Positions 8,187 through 17,204 of a stretch of DNA of 59,614 nucleotides are shown piece by piece. The notes beneath the pieces were generated by a model that saw only the letters and a program-made list of their open reading frames with translations, was not told the origin of the DNA and made no database searches. This stretch comes from Chromatiales bacterium (GTDB lineage Bacteria > Pseudomonadota > Gammaproteobacteria > UBA6429 > Thiohalophilaceae). A program made the translations under genes and the position numbers. The stretch lies in assembly GCA_027032075.1 (NCBI GenBank), contig JALVOC010000237.1, positions 1 through 59,614 of the forward strand, given 5' to 3'. The first letter of the stretch is position 1, and every line of letters begins with the position of its first letter.

Positions 8187-10220
8187 TCAGGGTAAGTCAG
8201 GTTCCTGCCTGTTTTGATACTGAATAATATGCACCCGGTTTCCCGGATAGATTAAGTCCGGGTTTTTGATCTTGCTCAAACGCGCCAGCTCGGGGTAGCG
8301 AAAGGGGTTTTGAACATAACGACCGGCGATATCCCATAAGGTGTCCCCTTTGACCACAATATGGATGATTTCCAGTTTTTTCCGCGTATGGGGTTTGCTT
8401 GTGGTTTTCTCGCGCACTGTGATTTCCTTGCTGTCATCCGGAGTGGCGGTGTTGTCTGGCGGGGTTTCTTTTACCCCGGTGCTCGTGTTCTGTACGGTGT
8501 TTTCAGGCAGGATGCTCTCCTGCATGGTGGTGCCGCTGGCGGGACCGTGCGGGGTTTCGCTGTCTTCTTCGGGCGGTCGTATGGCGGGCGTGTTATCCGG
8601 TGCGTGCAATATGATGGTGATATCTGTTTCATTCTTTGTGATTTCGGCATGAAAGCCGGGGGTGCCTGGCGTTGGCGCAGCCGCCGCCGCTGTCCTGTTT
8701 TGTGAGGGAGGGACTGATTCTGCATTACGTTGCGGTTTTTTCTTTTCGCTCGGTTTTTGCAAAGCGGGGGACTGTGTGTCCTGCACCGTCTGCGCAGGGG
8801 GCGTTATTTCCGCTGTCGCCGTCGTCGCGGTGGCGGAGGGATGCGATGGTGCATCGGGCAGGGAGTCAGAGGCATGTGCTGTGGTCATCCCTGGTGTCCC
8901 CGTCGCGGAAAGTGATGTGACATCGGCAGGATTGGCCGCAGTCGTTATGCCTGAAAGCGGTTGCGTCGCTTGTGTTGCCAATGGGGGGGGAATCTGTACA
9001 GGTTTGCGCTGCTCCTCTTTCAGTAAATACCAGCCCAGTCCGCCCCCGCCGAGAAGCAGGAAAATGACGAAGCCTGTCATCCACCAGCCGCCTGCCGCTG
9101 CCGCCTGCCCGGATTCTGTTGCGGCAGGTGGGATTGGGCGTTGGTGCGCTGCCGTTACCCCGTCTGCAACAGGGGCCGCAGCAGGGCGAGAGGGATGCGG
9201 GCGTGTCGTTGCTGCCGGATTTTGTGGTTGCCTGCGGGCTGCGGCATGCCGGTTTTTGCCTGCGGATGTGTTATTCAAGGAAGTGGTCTGTATCCGTTTG
9301 GCGCGCGCATCGGAGAGGGTGGATGTGCCTGCCGGCGTGGTTTGAAACGATTTGTCCGCTGCGGTCGTGCGTTGCGAAAGTTTTGTCTTCTGCTTCATTG
9401 CGTGGCTGGCGGTGGCATCAGATGTTTTCATCCTTGCTGCAGTGCGCAATGGGGGGGCTGCGCCCGTTCGCCCGGTTTTTGTTTCAGCTATCTGGGTGCG
9501 GTGCTGAAGGGGGTGCGGCACTTCCGCGGTCGTCTTTTGCCTGTCAGGCGGTTCTGTTTCGTGTAACCGGGAGGTTTCGTGCGTTACTGCATCTTTTGCC
9601 TTGGCGGGGTTATCGGTTTTATCCCTGGCGGCATGGGTGCGTTCGGTATTTTGTCTTGAGGCGGTTGCCGCCGGTATGGTGGTGTTGTTTCCATCGGGCT
9701 GGTTTTTCTCCGCCGCTGTTGTTTGCTCAGGCGGGGACGATGTGGTGTTATTGTCCTGCTGCAGCCGTTCGATGTAATGTTTCAGATAGCCGCTTTGTTT
9801 CAGGCCTGCCAGTTTGTGGAATTCGGAATACAAATGGATCCGTTCCTGCAGCAGCAGCGTGCGGCTGAAGATCCCCTTGGGGATCAATGGCGGCAAGCCA
9901 CCCCAGCCTTTCGTTGGCATTTCGATTACGTCGAGGATTTCATCCACCCAGAAGCCGATGTGTTGGCTTTCCAGGGTGGCAATGACGAGGCGGCCTGGCT
10001 CCCAGTCACTCTTGTCCACACCATAGCGATGCCGCAGATCGATCACACTTACGATATTACGTCCATATTTGAATATCCCCGGGTGATCGGTGCTGCTGCC
10101 GGGGGGATGGGTGAGGGAGGGGGGAGCGATGATGGCGTCTATCGGCAGACTGGGGGCACAGCAAAGCACCGGGCCGACCCGGAAGAGCAGCAAGGCATTG
10201 TGATCGTCCAGTGTCGCCAT
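8187..10220 (-). CDS. CheW domain - transmembrane - LysM fusion protein
   Basis: A 677-aa protein with an architecture I do not know as a named family. Residues about 1-145 look like a CheW domain (VLCCAPSLPIDAII, then SVIDLRHRYG). A long Thr/Ala/Pro-rich linker follows to about 370. One membrane segment lies near 375-397 (GFVIFLLLGGGGLGWYLL). A second low-complexity linker leads to a C-terminal LysM domain near 618-665 (VVKGDTLWDIAGRYV, then IYPGNRVHII). With CheW in the cytoplasm, LysM would face peptidoglycan: a type II membrane protein. Start: ATG at 10220 has GGTGG ten bases upstream; ATG at 10229 is possible. It may tether a chemotaxis-type signalling array to the cell wall. That role is inference. 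Confidence 0.75.
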   Translation of the reverse strand: MATLDDHNALLLFRVGPVLCCAPSLPIDAIIAPPSLTHPPGSSTDHPGIFKYGRNIVSVIDLRHRYGVDKSDWEPGRLVIATLESQHIGFWVDEILDVIEMPTKGWGGLPPLIPKGIFSRTLLLQERIHLYSEFHKLAGLKQSGYLKHYIERLQQDNNTTSSPPEQTTAAEKNQPDGNNTTIPAATASRQNTERTHAARDKTDNPAKAKDAVTHETSRLHETEPPDRQKTTAEVPHPLQHRTQIAETKTGRTGAAPPLRTAARMKTSDATASHAMKQKTKLSQRTTAADKSFQTTPAGTSTLSDARAKRIQTTSLNNTSAGKNRHAAARRQPQNPAATTRPHPSRPAAAPVADGVTAAHQRPIPPAATESGQAAAAGGWWMTGFVIFLLLGGGGLGWYLLKEEQRKPVQIPPPLATQATQPLSGITTAANPADVTSLSATGTPGMTTAHASDSLPDAPSHPSATATTATAEITPPAQTVQDTQSPALQKPSEKKKPQRNAESVPPSQNRTAAAAAPTPGTPGFHAEITKNETDITIILHAPDNTPAIRPPEEDSETPHGPASGTTMQESILPENTVQNTSTGVKETPPDNTATPDDSKEITVREKTTSKPHTRKKLEIIHIVVKGDTLWDIAGRYVQNPFRYPELARLSKIKNPDLIYPGNRVHIIQYQNRQEPDLP

Positions 10221-10229
10221 AACATTCAT

Positions 10230-10609
10230 ACCACCAGGGATATGGAGGTTAGCGGCCGCAACAACTGACTGTTTAATCTTGTGGTGGCGCGCTTGCGCAC
10301 AGTATTTGCGCGGTTTTTCAGGCCGCAATGCCAAACAGCCGCACCTGACCGCCATACGTGGCAGTCAGTACAGTCGTCAAACCTGCAGGGATGGATTCGC
10401 AGCGTGTCATGCCAGGCGGGCAGTGGCCACGGTTTGTCAAATAATAAATAGGCGGATACCTTTTTTGCAGCGCTATTCGTCATTGCGGCACGGCGGGAAT
10501 GGTGTAGCGCTTTTGTTGAATAAGGGTGATGCAAAAAAGGGCGCGCCTTGTTTTGTCTTCGCATTCGTCCTGCTGCGGAAAGCAGCGGCACCACCGTGTC
10601 AGGAATCAT
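10230..10609. other. Intergenic region with RNA-like hairpin upstream of the CheW-LysM gene
   Basis: There are 380 bases between the sucrose synthase stop and the CheW-LysM start. A 10-bp stem with tetraloop lies at 10345-10368. On the minus strand it reads CUGACUGCCA, loop CGUA, UGGCGGUCAG, where a U-G pair is allowed; on the plus strand the same position is a C-A mismatch. So any RNA form is more likely on the minus strand, in the leader of the CheW-LysM gene. A 30-codon open frame (10318-10410, minus) also covers this stretch but has no ribosome site. No known riboswitch consensus was matched. Confidence 0.35.
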
Positions 10610-13015
10610 TCAGTGATTCATGCTGGCCACCCGGGCGCGGTATTCCAGGCTGTAGAACATTTCCAGATAGCGCAGGGTTTCCGCCCGCTCCAGATCGGTG
10701 ACATATTTCCAGAAACCGTAAACGCGCGACAGGGTCATCATGCGCTCGGCATACAGTCGCCAGGTATAGCGTGCCTCGACCCGTTGCAATCCGTTTTGCG
10801 AAATTTCTTCCCAGTAGCCGGGTGTTTGCCGGCAGCGTTGGAAAAATTCAACCAGGCGGGCGGTCACCTGCTCACCATGATTGGGCTCGATATGAAACCC
10901 GGAAACGCCGTCTTCGATGATTTCTGACGGTCCGCCATAATGCGTGGCAAAGGTCGGCAGCCCCGAGGCCATGGCTTCGATCACCGTCAACCCGAATGCT
11001 TCGAACAGAGCCGGCTGAACGAATGCACCGTGGCTGTCGGCAACAAAGCGATAGAGCTCGCCGGCAAAATCCTTGTTGAGATGCATACCCAGCCAGCGGA
11101 CTTTATCGTCCAGTCCATGCTGATCCATGAGATTGTGCATGATCTGTATTTGTTCCCGTTCCTCCTCGTCAGAAGATTGTTGCGGATCGACATGGCCGGA
11201 AACAATGAGTAAATTGACTTGCTGCTGTAACTCCGGCGAGCTGGCATACCATTCCACCAGGCCGCTGATGTTTTTTATCCGGTCCAGACGGGACATGCTG
11301 AACAACAGTGGTTTGTCCCGGTTGGCCAGTACGCCGCGGATATCCCGGGCAGTCTCCTTGCCGTAAACAAGGCGTTCGATATCCGCCTGCAGATGCACCA
11401 GTCTCTGCTGCTGGTGCGTGTAGGGGAAATAAACCTCCGGATCGGCACCGGGCGAGACAATGTTGAACTTGGGATCATAGACATCAATGCCCTGAACGAC
11501 GCGGTAGAGACCGGGCATGGTGAAGTTCATATACGATTCATACTGGCCCTGGCCATCGCTGGTGCCGGCAATCTCCTGATAGGTGGAAGTGATAATAAAG
11601 TCGGCGTTGTTCATCGCGATCAGATCGGCGGTGAACTGGCAGGAGAAATGATAATGTTGTTCATTGTCCTTCCAGAACAAATCGGAATAAAGGTATTTGG
11701 TTTTTTCCAGCGCGTGGGCGATGTTGCACTGGGTCACGCCCAGCCGCTGTGACATCAGTGACGCCACCAGATTGCCGTCCGAGTAGTTGCCGACGATCAG
11801 ATCCGGCCGGCCGCCCAGTTCCGCCAGCAGTTCGCGTTCCGCATCCAGCGCATAACGTTCCAGATAGGGCCAGATGTCGAAACGTGATATCCAGTGGGGA
11901 ATGATGCGCCCCGTGGCATCGCGAAACGGAACCCGCAGGATCACCGCGTTATGTGTTCCGGCAACCGGCTCCAGGCGTTGATCACAGGTCGTGCCCTCGG
12001 CCTCCGGGATCAGGCGGGTGAGGATCAGGATGCGCGGTTCGATCTCCAGGCCCTGTTCCGCCAGCCGTTTGCGCATCTCGGCCTCCAGGGCGCGCACCTG
12101 ATCAAGGATGTACACGACCTGACCGCCGGTATCCGGCCGTCCCAGGACATCACTCTGCCCAAACCAGCCATGCACCGAAAGGATGGTGATGGAAAAAATC
12201 ATCGGCACCCGGCCGAGGAAATCTTCCAGCGTGGTCGGAGAAGGAGCCTGCAGGATATCCAGCAACAGCTGCATGGTGTCGCGCACGCGTGCGGCATTGG
12301 CGCCCCAGCCGGGTTCAAAGCCGAGGCTGCGCATCTCATGGGAAAGGTCCTGCCAGGGGATCGCCGGATCCTGCCGGGCCAGCAGGCTGTCGGCATGGCG
12401 CAAGGCTTCCCGCAATTCGGCAACATTGCTGATGGCGCCATTCAGCATCAGTTGCTGTTCCCGGTAACGGTGCACGCGCAGGAAATCCAGCAGCTTTTGA
12501 TCGCCCTTGTTCAAATCCTCGAACAGGCTGCTCGACAGGCGGCGATTGAGAAATGACACTCCCTGGCCAATCGAACTGGCTTCCCGCAACTTGTAGAACT
12601 CCCGCGAAAACGGTTCCAGATCAATTTCCAGTGCCCAGGGATCATCATGGCCGTCCGTGGCAAGACGTTCCTTGAAGTGCAAATACTCGGCGACATCCAC
12701 CTCCAGCAGATCCAGTGTCTCGATATGCACATGCAGGTAGAGCCAGCGGGCGACACGCAGGCGTAGCGCAAAATACATGCCGCCATAACCAATGGTCGCT
12801 TCCTGGCAATAGCCCAGCGCTTCCGCCAGGGGCGTTTCAATGAGTCGTTCATCCTCGATATCGGCATTCAGCTTCTTGAACTCGTCCAGGATTTCACTGC
12901 GCAACAGAAAAGGCTGATCCAGTTCGAGGAAATGGTGAAGGATCCGCAATGCTTCTGTGCGGTGCTGATCGATATAGTCCGCGAGCCTGCGCATCAGTTT
13001 GTTCTGTGTGTTCAT
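10610..13015 (-). CDS. sus: Sucrose synthase
   Basis: GT4 glycosyltransferase that reversibly converts sucrose plus a nucleoside diphosphate into NDP-glucose and fructose. At 801 aa it has the length of plant and cyanobacterial sucrose synthases. The N-terminal regulatory region (about 1-260) contains LHHFLELDQPFLL. The GT-B core begins with SVHGWFGQSDVLGRPDTGGQ near 285. The nucleotide-sugar site is EAFGLTVIEAMASGLP near 665. Its ATG overlaps the stop of the fructokinase gene (ATGA, 13012-13015), which couples their translation. It is the last gene of the sucrose operon and could salvage or mobilise sucrose. Confidence 0.93.
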   Translation of the reverse strand: MNTQNKLMRRLADYIDQHRTEALRILHHFLELDQPFLLRSEILDEFKKLNADIEDERLIETPLAEALGYCQEATIGYGGMYFALRLRVARWLYLHVHIETLDLLEVDVAEYLHFKERLATDGHDDPWALEIDLEPFSREFYKLREASSIGQGVSFLNRRLSSSLFEDLNKGDQKLLDFLRVHRYREQQLMLNGAISNVAELREALRHADSLLARQDPAIPWQDLSHEMRSLGFEPGWGANAARVRDTMQLLLDILQAPSPTTLEDFLGRVPMIFSITILSVHGWFGQSDVLGRPDTGGQVVYILDQVRALEAEMRKRLAEQGLEIEPRILILTRLIPEAEGTTCDQRLEPVAGTHNAVILRVPFRDATGRIIPHWISRFDIWPYLERYALDAERELLAELGGRPDLIVGNYSDGNLVASLMSQRLGVTQCNIAHALEKTKYLYSDLFWKDNEQHYHFSCQFTADLIAMNNADFIITSTYQEIAGTSDGQGQYESYMNFTMPGLYRVVQGIDVYDPKFNIVSPGADPEVYFPYTHQQQRLVHLQADIERLVYGKETARDIRGVLANRDKPLLFSMSRLDRIKNISGLVEWYASSPELQQQVNLLIVSGHVDPQQSSDEEEREQIQIMHNLMDQHGLDDKVRWLGMHLNKDFAGELYRFVADSHGAFVQPALFEAFGLTVIEAMASGLPTFATHYGGPSEIIEDGVSGFHIEPNHGEQVTARLVEFFQRCRQTPGYWEEISQNGLQRVEARYTWRLYAERMMTLSRVYGFWKYVTDLERAETLRYLEMFYSLEYRARVASMNH

Positions 13016-13908
13016 ACCAGACTCCAGTCTTCGATAAATGGACGATAGAAACCCTTTTCCATGCTGGTGGCGCCGCGTTGTCCGACGATGGCAGAGGCAA
13101 ACGTCTGGGCCCGTGACAGGCTTAGCGGCAATGGCCAGTTCTGCAGCAGGCCGGCAATCATGACACTGGCAAAGGCGTCACCCGCACCGACGGTATCCAC
13201 CACGGTTCCCGTCCTGGCGGGTACGACTTCTTCGGTGCGGCCTTCGGCGGTGTAAACCAGCGTGCCCCGTTCCCCGCGGGTGACGATTACCAGTTCGGCC
13301 CGGGTTTTCCGCTGCAATTCCTGTGCCCGTTGATGCAGTGTCCGTCCGGCACGCATGAGCGTGTTCAATTCATCCTCGTTGAGTTTGATCCAGCGTGCCT
13401 TTTCCATGCTGGCATGGACGCTTTGCCGATCCCACCAGGGTGCGCGCAGGTTGACGTCGAGAAAGACCGGCAGGGCGGTTTGTGTCCGTAGCGATTGAAG
13501 GGTCTGCGCCGAAACCGGCATGCGCTGGATGAGGCTGCCGTGATACAGCAGGCTGGCCTCATCCACCACCGGCAGCAAGCGGCTGTCGATGTAATCGTAG
13601 GCCTGTTCCGGCAGGATATGAAAGCTGGGCTCGCCATCTTCAAGCCGGATCTGCACCGTCCCGGTGGGATGCTCCGCATCGGTTTGCAGACCGGCCAGAT
13701 CCATGCCCCATGCCTGCATGGCGGCACGGATCTGTTCGCCCAGCGTATCGTCGCCGACACGGGAGATAAAAAGGGGTTGCAGGCCAAAGGCCTGCAGATT
13801 CCAGGCGACATTGAAGGGCGCGCCGCCAAGGACGGTTTTGCCATCGGGAAAGCAGTCGAACAGCACTTCGCCGTAAATCACGGGGCGGGAACCAGGCACG
13901 ATACTCAT
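13012..13908 (-). CDS. Fructokinase (PfkB family)
   Basis: PfkB-fold sugar kinase of 298 aa, most likely phosphorylating fructose because it sits between sucrose-phosphate phosphatase and sucrose synthase. Motifs: GEVLFDCFPDG at the start, VLGGAPFNVAWNLQAFG near 29-45, and the C-terminal VDTVGAGDAFASVMIAG with the catalytic Asp in GAGD. The ATG at 13908 is preferred: it overlaps the stop of the upstream gene as ATGA and has AGGA seven bases before it. A longer form from 13938 would run into that gene. It would return the fructose released by sucrose synthase to fructose 6-phosphate, the acceptor used by SPS. Confidence 0.88.
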   Translation of the reverse strand: MSIVPGSRPVIYGEVLFDCFPDGKTVLGGAPFNVAWNLQAFGLQPLFISRVGDDTLGEQIRAAMQAWGMDLAGLQTDAEHPTGTVQIRLEDGEPSFHILPEQAYDYIDSRLLPVVDEASLLYHGSLIQRMPVSAQTLQSLRTQTALPVFLDVNLRAPWWDRQSVHASMEKARWIKLNEDELNTLMRAGRTLHQRAQELQRKTRAELVIVTRGERGTLVYTAEGRTEEVVPARTGTVVDTVGAGDAFASVMIAGLLQNWPLPLSLSRAQTFASAIVGQRGATSMEKGFYRPFIEDWSLV

Positions 13909-14768
13909 GGGAATTCCTGTGGGGTTTGTTTCAGCCAATTCTTCAGTTCCGGACGGTAATGGATTACGCCTTCAATGATACCGGCAGCGTAGTTACCGTT
14001 CATATCCATAAAGCTTCCCGCTGCCAGATAGAGGGCATCCAGGGTGCCGGCTTTTTCCGCTGCCGCCAGGGTCTTCTCGCGTACTTCCGGCATGGCATTG
14101 GCGACCAGTACTGCCGGCAGGTCGCTGCACAACACCTCCAGATCGTTGCCGCTGTCACCGGCGAAGAGGGTTTCGTCCAGCCGGTAACCGCGCTGTTGCA
14201 TCAAAAAGTGGATCGCCTCGAGTTTGCCGGCAGCCGCCGGCAGGATGTCCAGCAGACCGGTGGCAGCCGGTTCGTCGATGCTCCACACCAGTGTTGCCTT
14301 GATCCCGGCTTCGGTCAGCCGCGGGCGCATAACAGCTTCGAGTTTTCCGCTATCGGCCTCCAGCGGTACATAGTAGCTGAGCTTGTAGCGGTTTTGTTTT
14401 TCCGCTTCCTGTAATCGCAAATCACCCAGATCCTTCAATGCTTCATGCAGATCCTGTGGCGTTTTGCCGTCCCAGTCCGCCTGGATGTGTCGTTCCCATG
14501 CCTCCTGTTCCTGCCAGCAGCCATTCTCGACATGAAGAATACGCGTACCGACATCGGTGATCACAAAGTCCGGTACGGGGATCCACCAGCTCCGGATGGC
14601 CTCCTCCACCAGTTGCTGATGCCGACCGGTGACGTACACCAGCGTGACACGCTCATGTGTAATCAGACGGGAAAAGAGGGTGCGGGCCTGGGGTGATTCG
14701 GGTTGAGGCCCGTTGGGCAACAGGGTGCGATCGAGATCGGTGCACAACAGCAGGCGGGGACCGCTCAT
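13905..14768 (-). CDS. spp: Sucrose-6-phosphate phosphatase
   Basis: HAD-superfamily (type IIB cap) phosphatase of 287 aa that releases sucrose from sucrose 6-phosphate. Catalytic motif I is intact: CTDLDRTLLP near residues 9-18 (DxDxT). Motif II is VYVTGRH near 44-50, and motifs III/IV include the Lys region and AGDSGNDLEVL near 198-208. These match the active form, unlike the HAD domain at the end of the SPS gene upstream. Both ends overlap the neighbouring genes by ATGA. It completes the SPS-SPP pair for net sucrose synthesis. Confidence 0.92.
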   Translation of the reverse strand: MSGPRLLLCTDLDRTLLPNGPQPESPQARTLFSRLITHERVTLVYVTGRHQQLVEEAIRSWWIPVPDFVITDVGTRILHVENGCWQEQEAWERHIQADWDGKTPQDLHEALKDLGDLRLQEAEKQNRYKLSYYVPLEADSGKLEAVMRPRLTEAGIKATLVWSIDEPAATGLLDILPAAAGKLEAIHFLMQQRGYRLDETLFAGDSGNDLEVLCSDLPAVLVANAMPEVREKTLAAAEKAGTLDALYLAAGSFMDMNGNYAAGIIEGVIHYRPELKNWLKQTPQEFP

Positions 14769-16939
14769 GAGGCTGTGGCCGCTTCGTCTGGCGGCACATT
14801 GCAGGCGCCATAGAAGTCGTAATAATCCAGTGCCTCGAGAATGCCGCGTGCGTAGGGTTGGGTGGCGAAATAGATCCGCTCCTGATCGATCAATTGCGAC
14901 AACTCTTCGTTGTGACGGTTGGCCACCACCACTGCCAGCGTGTTGCCGCGCATCATCTCCTCGTCAGCGCCCGAGCCACCGGCCACCAGAATATGATCCA
15001 GCGGAATCTCCCAGCGGGCGGCAAAGTAGCGCAGCGCCATCCCCTTGGAGGCGCGGATAGGCAGGATATCGAGGAATTGCCCGAAGGAGAGACTCAGGTT
15101 GACCGACTGCTCTTCCTGGTTGAGGAGGCTGTGAATTTCCTCCACGCCCGGCGACTTCCGCGGATCGATGTAATAACTGATTTTGAAGCGACTCTGTTCC
15201 GATTTGGGTTGCAGTTCCAGTCCGGGCAGACCGCTCAGTACGCGACGGACGATATGCGGCGTCCAGGCATGATCGATGTGGCGTTGCCAGGCGGTGTCGG
15301 CGGTCAGCTCCGGTGCATAGTGGATCTGGGTGCCGACACTGGTGATCAGCACATCCGGTTCCGGAATGCCGTGTTGGCGCATCACCTTGAGTGCCGAGTC
15401 GAGCCGCCGGCCGGTGGCGATGCCAAAGGTCGCGCATTTGCGGAATTCCTTGAGCACGCGCAACAGTTCCGGCAGCGAATCCGGATCCCCCAGGAGGTTC
15501 TGATCCAGATCGGTAAAGATGGCACGGTCGTTATACAGCATGCGGCGCCGGGTTTTGGGGGCGCGCACCAACACTTCGGTGCCTTCCACCACCGGGCGCA
15601 CCATTTGCAGATAACGCCGCGCATGCGCTTCCCAGGAATAAACCTCCCGCACACCCCGCAGTCCCTCGGCGGCATAGCACTGCCAGGCCTTGTTGTCGGT
15701 GAGTATCCCCAGCAGGGCCTGGCTGATGGCGCCGGTATCGAGCGGATCGATGAGTATGCCATTGTGACAATTGCTGATGATGTCCCGCGGTCCGCCATCC
15801 TCGGTGGCCACGATGGGCAGGCCGCTGGCGGCCGCTTCGATCAGTGTCAGGCCGAAAGGCTCGGTAAGCGCGGGATTGACGAACACGCCGCCGCTCGCCG
15901 TTGCCAGGCGGTAGATGATGGGCACATCGTCAGGCTGGTGATGCTTCGGGATCGCCACCTTGCCGTACAGATCGTACCGATCGATGAGCCACAGCATTTC
16001 ATTGAACACTTCCTGCGCCCCCTCTTCGAGTTCGGTGATATCGTCCCGGTTGCCGGCCACGATCACCAGGTTTGCCAGCGTCTGCAACTCGGGGGATTCG
16101 CCATAGGCGGTGATCAGGTTGCCGATATTCTTGCGGCTGTCCGGCCGGGACAGGGCGAGGATCAGCGGCTTGTCCGGTTCATGCAGAAAGCGGCGCAGGG
16201 TCTGTCCGATGGGGGTCGGCCAGTCATCGGTAGTGGGGGGATGAAAGCGATGCCAGTCCGTACCGGGCGGGATCACCCGCATCATCTCCGGCTGGTAATG
16301 ATCATAGAGTTCGTACTGCTCCTCGATTTCCTGGTGAGTGCTGGTGATCACCCGTTCGGCACTGGCAAGGGTGAACTCTTCCGCCTCGATGCGGCGTGTG
16401 ATATTGAAGCGCTGCTCGATCTCCTCCGTATCCAGTCCGGCGGCCAGCAGGCGCCGGTGCTTCACCCGTCCCAGCGAGTGGCCCGTATGAATGAGGGGTA
16501 TGCCCAGCAGATTGCTGATACGGCTGCCGACATAACCGCCATCGGCGTAATGGCTGTGAACGAGATCCGGCAGCCGCGGCTGCCTGCGCAGGTGTTCAAT
16601 CAGGTTGTCGGCAAAGGTATCCAGATAGTCCCAAAGCTGTTCCTTGTACACATACTCATCCGGTCCGGTCGGAATACGCACGATGCGGGCGCCGTCCCCC
16701 AGGGGTTCAAGGGGTTGTGCATAATCCCCGGCCACCTCGGGATCCCGGATCAACCGTGTCACCAGATCCACTTGAGCGACCTCAGGCGTTGCCGCCAGCG
16801 CCCGGGTCAGCTCCAGGACGTACTTGGTCTGCCCACCGGTATCGGCATCCCGGCCCAGTTCGAGGTTCTGCCCCCGGATCAGGCCATGCACGCTGATCAT
16901 GACGATATAAAAGGGGGGATGTGTGGATTTTACATTCAT
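14765..16939 (-). CDS. sps: Sucrose-phosphate synthase with C-terminal HAD domain
   Basis: Joins NDP-glucose and fructose 6-phosphate to give sucrose 6-phosphate. The 724-aa protein has a GT4 GT-B part (about 1-460) with the SPS hallmark SVHGLIRGQNLELGRDADTG near residues 17-36 and TEPFGLTLIEAAASGLP near 365. A phosphatase-like HAD domain fills about 475-710. Its motif I reads DLDQNLL instead of DxDxT, and the last motif reads GGSGADEEM instead of GDSGND, so this domain is probably inactive. It is the first gene of the operon. An AAGGG site precedes the ATG, and its stop overlaps the phosphatase start. Confidence 0.93.
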   Translation of the reverse strand: MNVKSTHPPFYIVMISVHGLIRGQNLELGRDADTGGQTKYVLELTRALAATPEVAQVDLVTRLIRDPEVAGDYAQPLEPLGDGARIVRIPTGPDEYVYKEQLWDYLDTFADNLIEHLRRQPRLPDLVHSHYADGGYVGSRISNLLGIPLIHTGHSLGRVKHRRLLAAGLDTEEIEQRFNITRRIEAEEFTLASAERVITSTHQEIEEQYELYDHYQPEMMRVIPPGTDWHRFHPPTTDDWPTPIGQTLRRFLHEPDKPLILALSRPDSRKNIGNLITAYGESPELQTLANLVIVAGNRDDITELEEGAQEVFNEMLWLIDRYDLYGKVAIPKHHQPDDVPIIYRLATASGGVFVNPALTEPFGLTLIEAAASGLPIVATEDGGPRDIISNCHNGILIDPLDTGAISQALLGILTDNKAWQCYAAEGLRGVREVYSWEAHARRYLQMVRPVVEGTEVLVRAPKTRRRMLYNDRAIFTDLDQNLLGDPDSLPELLRVLKEFRKCATFGIATGRRLDSALKVMRQHGIPEPDVLITSVGTQIHYAPELTADTAWQRHIDHAWTPHIVRRVLSGLPGLELQPKSEQSRFKISYYIDPRKSPGVEEIHSLLNQEEQSVNLSLSFGQFLDILPIRASKGMALRYFAARWEIPLDHILVAGGSGADEEMMRGNTLAVVVANRHNEELSQLIDQERIYFATQPYARGILEALDYYDFYGACNVPPDEAATAS

Positions 16940-16954
16940 AGTGTCCCTTACTAT

Positions 16955-16982
16955 TAATATAAGTGAATCAATAACTTATTCA
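16955..16982 (-). promoter_or_regulatory. Putative sigma-70 promoter of the sucrose operon
   Basis: Read on the minus strand, TTGAAT (16977-16982) and TATATT (16955-16960) are 16 bases apart, and the -10 ends 15 bases before the sps start codon. The stretch is AT-rich, unlike its surroundings. That puts the transcript start close to the ribosome site, so the leader would be very short. Confidence 0.5.
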
Positions 16983-17204
16983 AGCCACCGCATGTCGTTT
17001 TCGATGCCGCCAGAGGGTACGTCAGCAAAGAAAGCCTTCTGTTGTCCTTCGATGCGGTTGTCAGGGCGCTGTCTGCGTGGTTTTCAGCTGCTGAACCTTA
17101 TCAGTCCCCTCTTGCAAAATCTGTGAGCGCAATCCGACGAACGGCACGGAAAAAAGCCCTGTTCGTTATCCACCAGGGTGGGGATTCCGTCATCGTGAAG
17201 AAAC

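Noticed and set aside
10230-10609. c-di-GMP (GEMM) or cobalamin riboswitch before the CheW-LysM gene
   Set aside because: Isolated similar strings (ACAAACC, GCCACTG) are present, but the conserved blocks do not occur in the right order or spacing.
14858-16957. Very long open frame of 699 codons on the plus strand opposite sps
   Set aside because: It is antisense to a well-supported gene with high third-position GC. No ribosome site and no family features; such mirror frames are common opposite GC-rich genes.
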